From contig NZ_JBFONT020000002.1 in assembly GCF_040779325.2 (NCBI RefSeq), positions 620,001-684,000 of the forward strand: a stretch of DNA of 64,000 nt, in the 5' to 3' direction. The position numbers and the translations under genes were made by a program. The stretch comes from Aestuariibius violaceus (GTDB lineage Bacteria; Pseudomonadota; Alphaproteobacteria; Rhodobacterales; Rhodobacteraceae). Below are positions 8,385 through 17,192 of this stretch, one piece after another. Within the stretch, counting starts at the first letter, position 1. Every line of letters begins with the position of its first letter. The notes below the pieces were generated by a model that had not been told where the DNA came from, did no database searches, and was given only the letters and a program-made list of their open reading frames with translations.

Positions 8385-9025
8385 GTCCCCTCCTCCTCTT
8401 CGAATTCGGTTTGCAGTTTGCGGACGTGATCGACCAGATCGGGCTGCTGGCTGCGGCGCAGGCGTTCGGCGCTGACGATCGTCTTCAGCCGGTCTTCGGT
8501 CGCGTCGAGATCGTCGTTGATCAGCACGTAATCGTAGCCGTCCCAATGGCTGATCTCGTCCCAGCTTTTCTGCATCCGCTTGTCAATCACGTCGGTGCTG
8601 TCCTGGCCGCGTTCGATCAACCGGCGGTGCAGTTCCGAGATCGACGGCGGGAGGACGAAAATCGACAGGACATGGTCGCGCAACGCGGAATTCTTGATCT
8701 GCTGGGCGCCCTGCCAGTCGATATCGAAGAGGATGTCGCACCCCTGGCCGATGGCCGCCTCGACCGGGGCGCGGGGGGAGCCGTAGAAATTGCCGAAGAC
8801 GTGGGCGTGTTCGAGCATCCCACCATCGGCCACGAGTTTCTTGAACGCGGCCTCGGTCGTGAAGTGATAGTCGGCGCCGTCGACCTCGCCGTCCCGCGGC
8901 GAACGGGTCGTGGCCGAGACCGAGAAGGCGATAGTCGGATCCCAGGCGCGCAGGCGGCTGCTGAGCGTGGATTTTCCGGCGCCGGATGGTGAGGACAGGA
9001 CAATCAGAAGACCACGGCGGGGCAT
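8381..9025 (-). CDS. gmk: Guanylate kinase
   Basis: A 214-residue guanylate kinase that converts GMP to GDP with ATP. The P-loop SSPSGAGKST is at 11-20, followed by the GMP-binding stretch SVSATTRSPRDGEVDG and YHF. The length is usual for the family. It follows yicC by three bases and overlaps the carbonic anhydrase-like gene by four, an arrangement in which yicC and gmk are commonly neighbours in bacteria. Confidence 0.97.
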   Translation of the reverse strand: MPRRGLLIVLSSPSGAGKSTLSSRLRAWDPTIAFSVSATTRSPRDGEVDGADYHFTTEAAFKKLVADGGMLEHAHVFGNFYGSPRAPVEAAIGQGCDILFDIDWQGAQQIKNSALRDHVLSIFVLPPSISELHRRLIERGQDSTDVIDKRMQKSWDEISHWDGYDYVLINDDLDATEDRLKTIVSAERLRRSQQPDLVDHVRKLQTEFEEEEGT

Positions 9026-9028
9026 AGG

Positions 9029-9910
9029 CTATTCCACATTCTGGATCTGTTCGCGGATCTGTTCGATCAGCGCCTTGAGGTCGAGCCCGGCCTGGGTCAG
9101 CGCGATGCTGTTCGCTTTGGAGCAGAGCGTGTTGGCCTCGCGATTGAACTCCTGCATCAGGAAGTCAAGCTTTCGGCCCGCCGGTCCATCACCGTTCAGG
9201 AGCGTGCGGGCTGCGGTGACATGGGCGTCGAGGCGGTCGAGCTCTTCGGTCACATCCCCTTTGATAGCAAGCAGCGCGGCCTCTTGAGCGAGGCGATCTG
9301 GGTCGATCTGATCCGTCGACCCGAGGATGCGATCGAGGGCAGTGCGGAGAGCCTCGGTGCCCGTTTCGGCCTGATCACGCGCAATCGTGCGGGCTGTTGC
9401 GGTGCGGGTCTCAAGATCATCGATCTGGGCAACGGCAATGCTGTGGAGCGCGGCCCCTTCGCGGGCGCGCATCTCGCGGAAATCGGCGAGAGCGGCATCA
9501 AAATCTGCGAGGATTGCGGCGGTATCCTTGTCGTCAAGGCCAGCCGTTTCGGCACCCGGCAAACCGCGGGCCGTAAGAATATCGAGGGCCGAGGGCGGCG
9601 CGAGGGTGAGACCGGCCTCTGTCGCCTGCTGACTGACCTTGCTGAGTGTCTCGAAGAGCGGCGCCAGATTCGCCGGGGTGCCGTCTCCGGCGGTTTGCGG
9701 GCGGGTCAGGCGAAGGCCCGCGGTGATGCTACCACGGGCCAAAGTCTGCGAGATACGGCGGCGCACCGGTTGATCCAGCGCCTCGGCTCCATCGGGCAGG
9801 CGCAGGCGAATGTCGAGGCCACGGGCATTCACCCCACGCAGATCCCACTGCCAGGCGAACCGGGTGTTTTCGCCCCTTGCCGTCGCGTAGGCGGTCATCG
9901 ACTGGATCAC
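9029..9910 (-). CDS. yicC: YicC family endoribonuclease-like protein
   Basis: A 293-residue protein with the family's N-terminal IQSMTAYA-type start and the C-terminal GRKLDFLMQEFNREANTLCSKAN motif split across its last 60 residues. YicC proteins are reported as a class of endoribonuclease; the activity here is by family only. I chose a GTG start at 9910 because GGGGAGGAG lies seven to eight bases upstream and homologues begin with two to four residues before SMTAY. An internal ATG at 9898 is an alternative. It leads the operon with gmk. Confidence 0.93.
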   Translation of the reverse strand: MIQSMTAYATARGENTRFAWQWDLRGVNARGLDIRLRLPDGAEALDQPVRRRISQTLARGSITAGLRLTRPQTAGDGTPANLAPLFETLSKVSQQATEAGLTLAPPSALDILTARGLPGAETAGLDDKDTAAILADFDAALADFREMRAREGAALHSIAVAQIDDLETRTATARTIARDQAETGTEALRTALDRILGSTDQIDPDRLAQEAALLAIKGDVTEELDRLDAHVTAARTLLNGDGPAGRKLDFLMQEFNREANTLCSKANSIALTQAGLDLKALIEQIREQIQNVE

Positions 9911-10123
9911 CGGTGTCTCCTCCCCGTTTGCGGCGGAAGTACGGGAAGGCGCAGGCGCAGTGCAACCCCCTGAAAGATTAACCACTTGTCGCGAAAACAA
10001 GAGAAATTTGAATCAAAGCGGCGCATATTAAGAAAGAGGTAACGATTTTGACCCAACCCTAGGACCCAGCCAGGTCGTGGGGGTCGGGTCCCCGGAAAAC
10101 GCTTCGGCGACGAGGGACGAGAT

Positions 10124-10792
10124 ATGGACAATACGACTTCCGCCACGACTGCCGTCGTGGCCCTGGACAGCTATCGGAAAGCGCAACGGCTGCAGGCCCT
10201 TCACCGGATCGAGACTTATTGGCACCGCCTGCGCGGGGGGTGTGGCATTCCGCGACGGAGCGACGTGGATCCGCGAGACATGCGCGGCGTGCTCGATCAC
10301 ACCTTCATTCTGGAACGGATCGCGCCAGGCGTGGCGCGGGTGCGGATTGCGGGCCAGCACATCAAGGCCCTGACCGGGCAAGAGGCGCGCGGCTTGCCAC
10401 TATCGGTGCTGTTCGAGGTCCCGGCGCGCGATGCCTTGGCGAGGCAGCTCGAGCGGGTCTTTTCAGACCCGGCCATCGTTTGCCTTCCCATCGTTGCAGA
10501 CGGGCCCACTGGCCCGGTCAAGGCAGAAATGCTGATGCTGCCCCTTATGAGTGAGCAGGGCCGCGTCAGCCGCGCTCTGGGCGGGATCAGTACGTTCAGC
10601 GAAATCAGACAGGCCTCGCGCCGCCTAACGCTGGCCCGGGGCGAGGTGCGGGTCGACCGGATCGATACAGAACGGCAACTCGACCACCTGGTGGCCAGCT
10701 TTGCCGAGGACCCGGCGCCGTTCGCCCATCGGACACCGTCCGCGCCGGAGCGCCCTGCCCTGCATCTGGTGCAGGACAGCGCGCGGAGTTAG
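10124..10792 (+). CDS. PAS domain-containing protein (PAS_5 type)
   Basis: A 222-residue protein matching the alphaproteobacterial PAS_5 group: the conserved opening (Y-W-x-x-L-R near 28-36), IPRRSDVDPRDM at 41-52 and LPLSVLF at about 89-95. There is no output domain, so it is a stand-alone putative sensor or adaptor of unknown role. It is divergent from yicC and convergent with the DAHP synthase gene, one base apart. A GGGACGAG Shine-Dalgarno precedes the ATG. Confidence 0.82.
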   Translation: MDNTTSATTAVVALDSYRKAQRLQALHRIETYWHRLRGGCGIPRRSDVDPRDMRGVLDHTFILERIAPGVARVRIAGQHIKALTGQEARGLPLSVLFEVPARDALARQLERVFSDPAIVCLPIVADGPTGPVKAEMLMLPLMSEQGRVSRALGGISTFSEIRQASRRLTLARGEVRVDRIDTERQLDHLVASFAEDPAPFAHRTPSAPERPALHLVQDSARS

Positions 10793-10793
10793 A

Positions 10794-12167
10794 TCACGAC
10801 GTCGCTGCCAGTGCCACGCGATTGCTGCGCGCCGCCGACAACTGTTCAGCAACAAGGAAAGCCAGTTCAAGCGCCTGAGACGCGTTCAGCCGCGGATCGC
10901 AGGCAGTGTGATACCGGTCCGACAGATCCTCATCGCTGACCGCGCGGACGCCGCCGGTGCATTCGGTCACGTCCTGGCCCGTCATCTCGAAATGGACACC
11001 TGCAGGAATGGAGTCTTCGGCGTTATGGATCGCGAAGAACTCCTGCACCTCACGCAACACGCTTTCGAATGGCCGGGTCTTATAGCCCGAGGCGGACTTG
11101 ATCGTGTTGCCGTGCATCGGGTCGCAGGACCAGACGACCTCTGCCCCTTCCTCACGCACGGCGCGGATCAGGCGTGGCAAGTGGTCCCCCACTGATCCCG
11201 CCCCGAAGCGGGCAATGAGTGTCAGCCGCCCGGGCTCGTTCGCGGGGTTGAGCGTGGCCATCAGCCGCTTGAGATCGTCGACCTCGAGCGACGGGCCGCA
11301 TTTCAGCCCGATCGGATTCGTCACGCCCCGGCAGAAGGCGACATGCGCCCCGTCCGGCTGGCGCGTGCGGTCGCCGATCCAGATCATGTGGCCCGCGCCT
11401 GCGATCCACTGGCCGGAGGTTGAATCGACCCGCGTCAGCGCCTCTTCGTATTCCAGCAGCAGAGCTTCGTGCGAGGTGTAGAACTCAACGGTGGAAAGCT
11501 CGTGATTGTTGTCCGCCGTCAGCCCGGCAGAGGTCATGAAGTCGAGCGTGTCCTGGATGCGGGCGGCCATGTCCCGGTACTTCTCGGCCTCTTCCTGGTC
11601 GGTGAAGCCAAGCGTCCAGGAATGAACCCGGTGAACATCGGCGAAACCGCCCGTCGAAAAGGCGCGCAACAGGTTCAGCGAAGCAGCAGCCTGGGTATAG
11701 GCGCGCAGCATCCGCTCTGGGTCCGGGATGCGAGAGGTTTCCGTGAAGTCCAGGTCGTTGATGATGTCACCGCGGTAGCTGGGCAGTTCCACGCCATCCT
11801 TCACCTCGGTCGGCGCCGAGCGGGGCTTGGCGAACTGGCCCGCCATGCGGCCGACCTTTACCACGGGCACCTTGGCGCCATAGGTCAGCACCATTGCCAT
11901 CTGCAGCATCACCTTGAACGTGTCGCGGATGCGGTCGGCCGAGAACTCTGCGAAGCTTTCGGCGCAGTCGCCACCCTGTAGCAGAAACGCCTCCCCCCGG
12001 GCCGCTGCCGCAAGCCGCTTGCGCAGGGTGCGCGCCTCACCCGCAAAGACGAGAGGCGGATAGGTCGACAGCCGCGCCTCGACGGCATTCAGCGCGCCGG
12101 CATCGGTGTAATCGGGCATCTGAACCCGGGGCTTCTTGCGCCAGTCGGTCTTTTGCCACTCGGCCAT
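10794..12167 (-). CDS. Class II 3-deoxy-7-phosphoheptulonate synthase
   Basis: A 457-residue class II (plant-type) DAHP synthase, which joins phosphoenolpyruvate and erythrose 4-phosphate in the first step of the shikimate pathway. Family motifs include LQGGDCAESFAE near 80, RFGAGSVGDHLPRLI, and the metal/PEP motif CDPMHGNTIKSASGYKTR. Length is typical. The start at 12167 has GAAAGAG just upstream; the in-frame extension of 25 residues does not resemble the family. It is divergent from the GlxA/AraC regulator. Confidence 0.96.
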   Translation of the reverse strand: MAEWQKTDWRKKPRVQMPDYTDAGALNAVEARLSTYPPLVFAGEARTLRKRLAAAARGEAFLLQGGDCAESFAEFSADRIRDTFKVMLQMAMVLTYGAKVPVVKVGRMAGQFAKPRSAPTEVKDGVELPSYRGDIINDLDFTETSRIPDPERMLRAYTQAAASLNLLRAFSTGGFADVHRVHSWTLGFTDQEEAEKYRDMAARIQDTLDFMTSAGLTADNNHELSTVEFYTSHEALLLEYEEALTRVDSTSGQWIAGAGHMIWIGDRTRQPDGAHVAFCRGVTNPIGLKCGPSLEVDDLKRLMATLNPANEPGRLTLIARFGAGSVGDHLPRLIRAVREEGAEVVWSCDPMHGNTIKSASGYKTRPFESVLREVQEFFAIHNAEDSIPAGVHFEMTGQDVTECTGGVRAVSDEDLSDRYHTACDPRLNASQALELAFLVAEQLSAARSNRVALAATS

Positions 12168-12327
12168 GTCTCTTTCCCCATCGTCCCAACGATCATTCGG
12201 GCACCCCGTATAGACGGGGGTTTCGGATAATCCAACGCACAAAAAGGCGTGCCGGACGGCCTGCGCCCCCTTGTGGAGCGCGATAAAAGAGGGTCAGGCT
12301 AAACCGCATCAATTCCAGGACGGTGTG

Positions 12328-13335
12328 ATGGACGACGCGAACGAAGCAACGGTGGTGGACTTGGTGCCCGACACCAAGCCGCGCCGCTTTGTTTTCGTGC
12401 TGCTCGACAGTTTCACTCTTCTGTGTTTCGCGAGCGCCGTGGAAAGCCTGCGGATCGCGAACCGTATGGCGGGCGGACCGGTCTACGAGTGGATCGTGGC
12501 GTCCGAGGATGGCGCGCCGGTACGCTGTTCCGCCGGGACGATCTTCCAACCCGACACCGAACTGACCGATCTGGGCCGCGACGATACGATCATGATCTGC
12601 GGCGGGATCGACGTGCAGGCGGCGACGACAAAGCGGGTGCTGAACTGGCTTCGGCGCGAGGCGCGGCGGGGGGCGGTGATCGGCGGGCTCTGCACGGCGG
12701 GCTATACGCTGGCCAAGGCCGGGCTTCTCGACGGCAAGAAGGCCACGATCCATTGGGAGAACCAGGATAGCTTCAGCGAGGAATTCGAGGAGGTCGAACT
12801 GACCAAGTCGATCTTCGTGGTCGACGGCAACCGGATCACGACGGCGGGCGGCACGGCGTCGATCGACCTGATGCTCAAGCTGATCGCTGATGACCATGGG
12901 GAAGGGCTGGCCAATGCGGTGGCCGATCAACTGATCTATTCGTCGATCCGCACCGATCAGGACACCCAGCGGCTGTCGATCCCGACGCGGATCGGCGTGC
13001 GGCACCCCAAGCTGAGCACCGTCATCCAGATGATGGAGGGCAATATCGAAGAACCGATGAGCCCCTCGATCCTCGCTTCAAAGGTCGGGATGTCGACCCG
13101 CCAGTTGGAGCGGCTGTTCCGCCGCTACCTGAACCGCAGCCCCAAGCGGTATTACATGGAGTTGCGGCTGCAGAAGGCGCGCAACCTGCTGATGCAGACG
13201 GATATGAGCGTGATCAACGTCGCACTCGCCTGCGGCTTTGCCTCGCCGTCGCATTTCTCGAAATGCTACCGGGCGCAATATGACGTGACGCCCTACCGCG
13301 AGCGTGGGGCGCAGGCGGCGCGCCTGTCGATCTGA
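12328..13335 (+). CDS. GlxA family AraC-type transcriptional regulator
   Basis: A 335-residue regulator with an N-terminal DJ-1/PfpI-like domain (about 18-195, with GGLCTAGYTLAKAG around C122 and IHWE at 141-144) and a C-terminal AraC double helix-turn-helix (about 235-332). This layout is that of GbdR, CdhR and other regulators of quaternary amine and amino acid catabolism; the inducer cannot be read from the sequence. The first ATG after a CAGGACGG element was chosen. It is divergent from DAHP synthase and convergent, three bases away, with a small exported protein gene. Confidence 0.9.
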   Translation: MDDANEATVVDLVPDTKPRRFVFVLLDSFTLLCFASAVESLRIANRMAGGPVYEWIVASEDGAPVRCSAGTIFQPDTELTDLGRDDTIMICGGIDVQAATTKRVLNWLRREARRGAVIGGLCTAGYTLAKAGLLDGKKATIHWENQDSFSEEFEEVELTKSIFVVDGNRITTAGGTASIDLMLKLIADDHGEGLANAVADQLIYSSIRTDQDTQRLSIPTRIGVRHPKLSTVIQMMEGNIEEPMSPSILASKVGMSTRQLERLFRRYLNRSPKRYYMELRLQKARNLLMQTDMSVINVALACGFASPSHFSKCYRAQYDVTPYRERGAQAARLSI

Positions 13336-13338
13336 CGG

Positions 13339-13761
13339 TCAAAATCCTTCCATCGCGCGCTGGAGCTGTTCGCTGACATTCAGGGTGAAGACGGCGACGC
13401 CGTCCTCGCGCGCATGGTACTGAAGAAAAACAAAGAGGTAGCGCGCGCCGCTGTAGTAGCCGATCAACTCGCGGGTGAAGCCGCCTTCGAACTCTTCCCG
13501 ACGCAGAACTGAGCTGCCCGTCAGGCCTTCCGGCAGTGCCTGGCGGAAGAGCTGCTCCGCCTGGGCAAGCTGGGCCTCGTTGACCGCGTTGTTGGGCAGG
13601 ATTTCAGCGTAGGCCGCTTGAAGGTTGAGGCTGGTCATGTGCCCATCGAGCGCCGTACGCAAGGCGTCATAATCGGTGAAAAGCGGGGCTTCCGCCTCCT
13701 GCGCCGCCAGCTTGAACGGGGCGGCCAAGGCCAGGATCAGGACGAGTATTCGGATGGTCAT
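13339..13761 (-). CDS. Small exported protein, DUF2059-like, function unknown
   Basis: A 140-residue protein with a clear signal peptide (residues 1-20, cleavage after LAAQ or nearby). The mature part is helical, with an LxxxxxPxxxNEAQLxxAExxFRQALP stretch and a FTRELIGYYSG segment. It loosely resembles short periplasmic DUF2059-type proteins, but I do not assign it. The start at 13761 has an AGGAG Shine-Dalgarno; a further ATG upstream would add six residues. It is divergent from the ABC-transporter operon. Confidence 0.65.
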   Translation of the reverse strand: MTIRILVLILALAAPFKLAAQEAEAPLFTDYDALRTALDGHMTSLNLQAAYAEILPNNAVNEAQLAQAEQLFRQALPEGLTGSSVLRREEFEGGFTRELIGYYSGARYLFVFLQYHAREDGVAVFTLNVSEQLQRAMEGF

Positions 13762-13799
13762 TGCGGTCTCCTGCATCATTCGCGCCGTCCTACCAGCTT

Positions 13800-13828
13800 T
13801 TGACTTTGCGTTGGCGCTTTTCTTTTAC
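13800..13828 (+). promoter_or_regulatory. Possible sigma-70 promoter of the liv operon
   Basis: TTGACT at 13800-13805 and TTTTAC at 13823-13828 are separated by 17 bases and lie 57 bases before the binding-protein ATG. The -35 box is good and the -10 box weak, so this is a candidate only. Confidence 0.3.
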
Positions 13829-13884
13829 AGCGCTGCTGCTTAGGCTCCGGCGCCAATAAGACCAGTAAAACAGGGAGACTACGC

Positions 13885-15066
13885 ATGAAACGGACATTGC
13901 TGGCCAGTGTGGCCGCCGTTTTTGCCACGGGCGCGGCCCAGGCCGAGGACATCCAGTTGGGTATCCTTCTGGGCTATACCGGCCCAATCGAATCGTTGGC
14001 CGGTCATATGGCCGACGGGGCGGAAGCTGCGATCGCCGAGGTCAACGAGGCGGGTGGCATCCTCGACGGACAGACCGTTGCGGGCGAGCGTGCCGATACG
14101 GGCTGCATCGACAACGCGCTGGCGACCTCCAACGCCGAACGTCTGATCGCGGAAGGCGTGGCTGGCATCATCGGCGGCGACTGCTCGGGTGTGACGGGCG
14201 CGATCCTGCAGAACGTGGCGATCCCCAATGGGATGGTGATGATCTCGCCCTCGGCGACGTCACCAGCCCTGACGACGGTCGAGGACAATGACCTCTTCTT
14301 CCGCACGGCGCCGTCGGATGCGCGTGAGGGTCAGGTGATGACCGAAGTTCTGATGGACCGCGGATTTAACAGCGTGGCGCTGACCTACACCAATAACGAT
14401 TACGGCCAGGGTCTGGCCGATGCGTTCCAGACGGCATTTGAAGCAGCTGGTGGTGAAGTGACCATCTCTGCCGCGCACGAGGATGGCCGCGCCGACTACT
14501 CGGCCGAGGTCGGAGCGCTGTCTGCCGCAGGGGGCGATATCCTTGTTGTTGCAGGATATTTGGACCAGGGCGGCCTTGGGATCATCCGTGCCGCGCTCGA
14601 TACCGGGGCCTATGATCAGTTCGTTCTGCCCGGCGGCATGGTGGGCGAGAGCATCACGGAGAATGTGGGGGCGGACCTCAACGGATCCTTCGGGCAGATT
14701 GCGGGCTCTGAGGGCCGCGGGCCGGATACGATGACCGAGATCGGCGAGGCCGGCGGCTTCGAAGGCACGTCGCCCTACACGCCCGAAAGCTACGATGCGG
14801 CTGCGCTTTTCATGCTCGCCATGGAAGCGGCGGGGTCGACCGATCCGGCGGAATACGGGCCGGAGATCCTGAACATCGCAAACGCGCCGGGCGAGGAGAT
14901 CTATCCGGGCGAGCTGGCTAAGGCCTTGGAATTGATCAGAAATGGCGAAGACATCGATTATGTCGGTGGGTCCGCTGTCGAGCTGATCGGGCCGGGGGAA
15001 AGCGCCGGGACCTATCGCGAGGTCGAGGTCATCGACGAGGCGTTCGAGACGGTTCGCGTTCGCTGA
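13885..15066 (+). CDS. Branched-chain amino acid type ABC transporter substrate-binding protein
   Basis: A 393-residue periplasmic binding protein of the LivJ/LivK (peripla_BP_6) family. Residues 1-20 form a signal peptide ending AQA, followed directly by a mature start EDIQLG. The ligand-site pattern GYTGPIESLAGHMADGA and the SPSATSPALTTV element are present. Substrate may be branched-chain amino acids, other amino acids, amides or urea. It opens the operon with two ATPases and two permeases; a hairpin after its stop probably keeps its expression above that of the other components. Confidence 0.92.
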   Translation: MKRTLLASVAAVFATGAAQAEDIQLGILLGYTGPIESLAGHMADGAEAAIAEVNEAGGILDGQTVAGERADTGCIDNALATSNAERLIAEGVAGIIGGDCSGVTGAILQNVAIPNGMVMISPSATSPALTTVEDNDLFFRTAPSDAREGQVMTEVLMDRGFNSVALTYTNNDYGQGLADAFQTAFEAAGGEVTISAAHEDGRADYSAEVGALSAAGGDILVVAGYLDQGGLGIIRAALDTGAYDQFVLPGGMVGESITENVGADLNGSFGQIAGSEGRGPDTMTEIGEAGGFEGTSPYTPESYDAAALFMLAMEAAGSTDPAEYGPEILNIANAPGEEIYPGELAKALELIRNGEDIDYVGGSAVELIGPGESAGTYREVEVIDEAFETVRVR

Positions 15067-15090
15067 TCAGGGCTGATACGAGACGAGAGC

Positions 15091-15114
15091 AGCCCGGAGA
15101 AATCCGGGCTGTTT
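15091..15114 (+). terminator. Hairpin after the binding-protein gene (attenuating terminator)
   Basis: AGCCCGG (15091-15097) and CCGGGCT (15104-15110) form a perfect 7-bp stem with a 6-base loop, followed by GTTTCCC. The short T run suggests partial termination, as is common between binding-protein and membrane-component genes of ABC operons, or 3'-end protection of the upstream message. Confidence 0.6.
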
Positions 15115-15141
15115 CCCTATGACAAGGGCGGTTTTGCAGGC

Positions 15142-15924
15142 ATGATCCGGGTCGAGAATATCGTGAAGAGCTTCGGCGGTTTCCGGGCCGTCGATGGCGC
15201 GACGCTGGAGATTGCGGAAGGCTCCATCACCGGTTTGATCGGCCCGAACGGCGCCGGAAAAACCACTCTTTTCAACGTGATCGCGGGCAATCTTAAGTCA
15301 GATTCCGGCCAGGTTCTGATGGGGGGCGAGGACATCACCGGCCTGCCGCCGCATGAGCTGTTTCACAAGGGCGTTTTGCGGACGTTTCAGATTGCCCATG
15401 AGTTCTTTTCGATGAGTGTCCGCGAGAACCTGATGATGGTGCCTGCCGGGCAGTCGGGAGAGAGGCTTTGGAAGACCTGGCTGAACCGCCGCCAGATCGC
15501 CGCGGAAGAGCGGAAGTTGGCCCGGAAAGCGGATGAAGTTCTTGAATTTCTTACGATTTCTCATTTGGCGGAGGAGAAGGCCGGGAACCTGTCGGGCGGG
15601 CAGAAGAAGCTGCTGGAGCTGGGCCGGACGATGATGGTCGATGCCAAGATCGTCTTTCTGGACGAGGTCGGCGCCGGCGTGAACCGGACGCTTCTGGGCA
15701 CGATCGGGGATGCAATCGTGCGGCTAAATACCGAAAGAGGCTACACTTTTTGCCTGATCGAGCACGATATGGATTTCATCGCCCGTCTCTGCGACCCGGT
15801 GATTGTCATGGCCGAGGGGCATGTCCTGGCCGAGGGCAAGGCGGACGAGATCATGCAGAACGAGGATGTCATCGAGGCCTATCTGGGGACCGGGCTGAAG
15901 AACAAGAAAGCGGCGACAGGATGA
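15142..15924 (+). CDS. livG: ABC transporter ATP-binding protein, LivG type
   Basis: A 260-residue ATPase with Walker A GPNGAGKTT (34-42), signature LSGGQKK near 152 and Walker B IVFLDEVGAGV near 171, where the usual DEP is DEV. The C-terminal FIARLCDPVIVMAEGHVLAEG stretch is typical of LivG. It energises the high-affinity branched-chain amino acid type transporter with the LivF-like partner at 16.1 kb. The call as LivG and not LivF rests on the longer helical insert after the Q-loop (about 85-125). Confidence 0.92.
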   Translation: MIRVENIVKSFGGFRAVDGATLEIAEGSITGLIGPNGAGKTTLFNVIAGNLKSDSGQVLMGGEDITGLPPHELFHKGVLRTFQIAHEFFSMSVRENLMMVPAGQSGERLWKTWLNRRQIAAEERKLARKADEVLEFLTISHLAEEKAGNLSGGQKKLLELGRTMMVDAKIVFLDEVGAGVNRTLLGTIGDAIVRLNTERGYTFCLIEHDMDFIARLCDPVIVMAEGHVLAEGKADEIMQNEDVIEAYLGTGLKNKKAATG

Positions 15925-16040
15925 GAAATGGCGGGGCGGCATCCTGTCGGCTTTCGGTCGGCTTTTCGTCGGACATGTTTTCGGGCGGTTTTTCGCAAGC
16001 CTTTGATTTTGTTGAGGCGAAGTTTCCCGGAATCGAAAAG

Positions 16041-16100
16041 CCATCAGTGACGGCTTATGGATCGGGCAATCCATCGGTCACGACTTATGGGTCTTGCCCA
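16041..16100. repeat. Two 30-base tandem imperfect repeats before livF
   Basis: Two 30-base units, at 16041-16070 and 16071-16100, share CCATC-GT-ACG-CTTATGG-TC with 19 of their first 23 positions identical. They fill the leader of the second ATPase gene right up to its ATG. They may be part of a decayed palindromic repeat or affect translation of the downstream gene. Confidence 0.6.
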
Positions 16101-16858
16101 TGACCTCGGCCACCGAGATCCAGGCCACGGACGGCGCCGCGCCGATCAAGGAGCCAATGCTGATCGGCGAGAGCATGACGGGCGGCTATGGCTCGGGCGC
16201 CGATATCCTCCACGGCTGCACGATCGCGGTCGACCCCGGCGAGATTGCGGTGATCGTCGGCCCCAACGGCGCGGGCAAGTCGACGGCGATGAAGGCCGTC
16301 TTCGGGATGCTGAACCTGCGTGAGGGGTCGGTGCGGCTGAAGGGGGCGGACATCACGGCGCTGTCCCCGCCAGACCGGGTGGCCAAGGGCATGGCCTTCG
16401 TGCCGCAGACCTGCAACATCTTCACCTCGATGAGCGTGGAGGAAAACCTCGAGATGGGGGCGTTCCTGCGGCGCGACGATACCCGACGGACGATGGAGCA
16501 GGTCTATGAGCTGTTTCCGATTCTGCGCGAAAAGCGGCGGCAGGCGGCGGGCGAGCTGTCGGGCGGGCAACGCCAGCAGGTCGCCGTGGGCCGCGCGCTG
16601 ATGACGGAGCCGACGGTTCTGATGCTGGACGAGCCGACGGCCGGCGTGTCGCCGATTGTCATGGACGAATTGTTCGACCGGATTATCGAGGTGGCACGGA
16701 CCGGCATCTCGATTCTGATGGTCGAGCAGAATGCCCGCCAGGCGCTGGAGATCGCGGACAAGGGATATGTGCTTGTGCAGGGACGGAACGCCTTTACCGG
16801 CACCGGGCAGGAGCTGTTGGCGGATGACGAGGTCAGACGGAGCTTTCTTGGTGGGTGA
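16100..16858 (+). CDS. livF: ABC transporter ATP-binding protein, LivF type
   Basis: A 252-residue ATPase with Walker A GPNGAGKST, signature ELSGGQRQQVAVGRALM and Walker B VLMLDEPTAGVSP, all intact, plus the LivF-like ending MVEQNARQALEIADKGYVL. It pairs with the LivG-type ATPase. The ATG at 16100 follows a tandem repeat and has no strong Shine-Dalgarno; a TTG two codons upstream is possible. There is a 175-base gap to livG, unusual for this operon type, filled by repeat-like sequence. Confidence 0.92.
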   Translation: MTSATEIQATDGAAPIKEPMLIGESMTGGYGSGADILHGCTIAVDPGEIAVIVGPNGAGKSTAMKAVFGMLNLREGSVRLKGADITALSPPDRVAKGMAFVPQTCNIFTSMSVEENLEMGAFLRRDDTRRTMEQVYELFPILREKRRQAAGELSGGQRQQVAVGRALMTEPTVLMLDEPTAGVSPIVMDELFDRIIEVARTGISILMVEQNARQALEIADKGYVLVQGRNAFTGTGQELLADDEVRRSFLGG

Positions 16859-17192
16859 GCGAGCCTCCCGGAAATCGTCCAGTGGACGATTTCGCTCGCG
16901 GACGGGCGGAGCCCCGGGGTTTGGGACTACGTGTCTAACTGAGAATGGGGGACAGATTGCCCACCCTACACCTTTACGGCACAATCTGGCACGGACGCTC
17001 CGGGAGAGGTCCCGGATCAAGCCCGGGACGGCTGAATTGAGTGCCGAGGGGATCGCCCGACCTGGAGGGCGTCGCAACGGTTCTGCTTTGTCCGCCATCT
17101 CCAAGAGCCCAAGCATTCTGCTGATTGAGACTTCGCAAAATCGCCCTCCGGGGGGAGGTCGGGCGATGCCCGGCGTTTCCGCCGGGCGGGGC
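16859..17192. repeat. Repeat-rich palindromic intergenic segment inside the liv operon
   Basis: No gene is supported in this interval. It holds a palindromic GGTCCCGGATCAAGCCCGGGACG element at about 17011-17033. An imperfect inverted pair also occurs: ATCGCCCGACCTGGAGGGCG at 17052-17071 and its near reverse complement at 17142-17166. This looks like a small non-autonomous palindromic repeat of the kind scattered between genes in Rhodobacteraceae (recalled, not checked). It sits between livF and the coupled exported-protein gene and livH. Confidence 0.55.
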
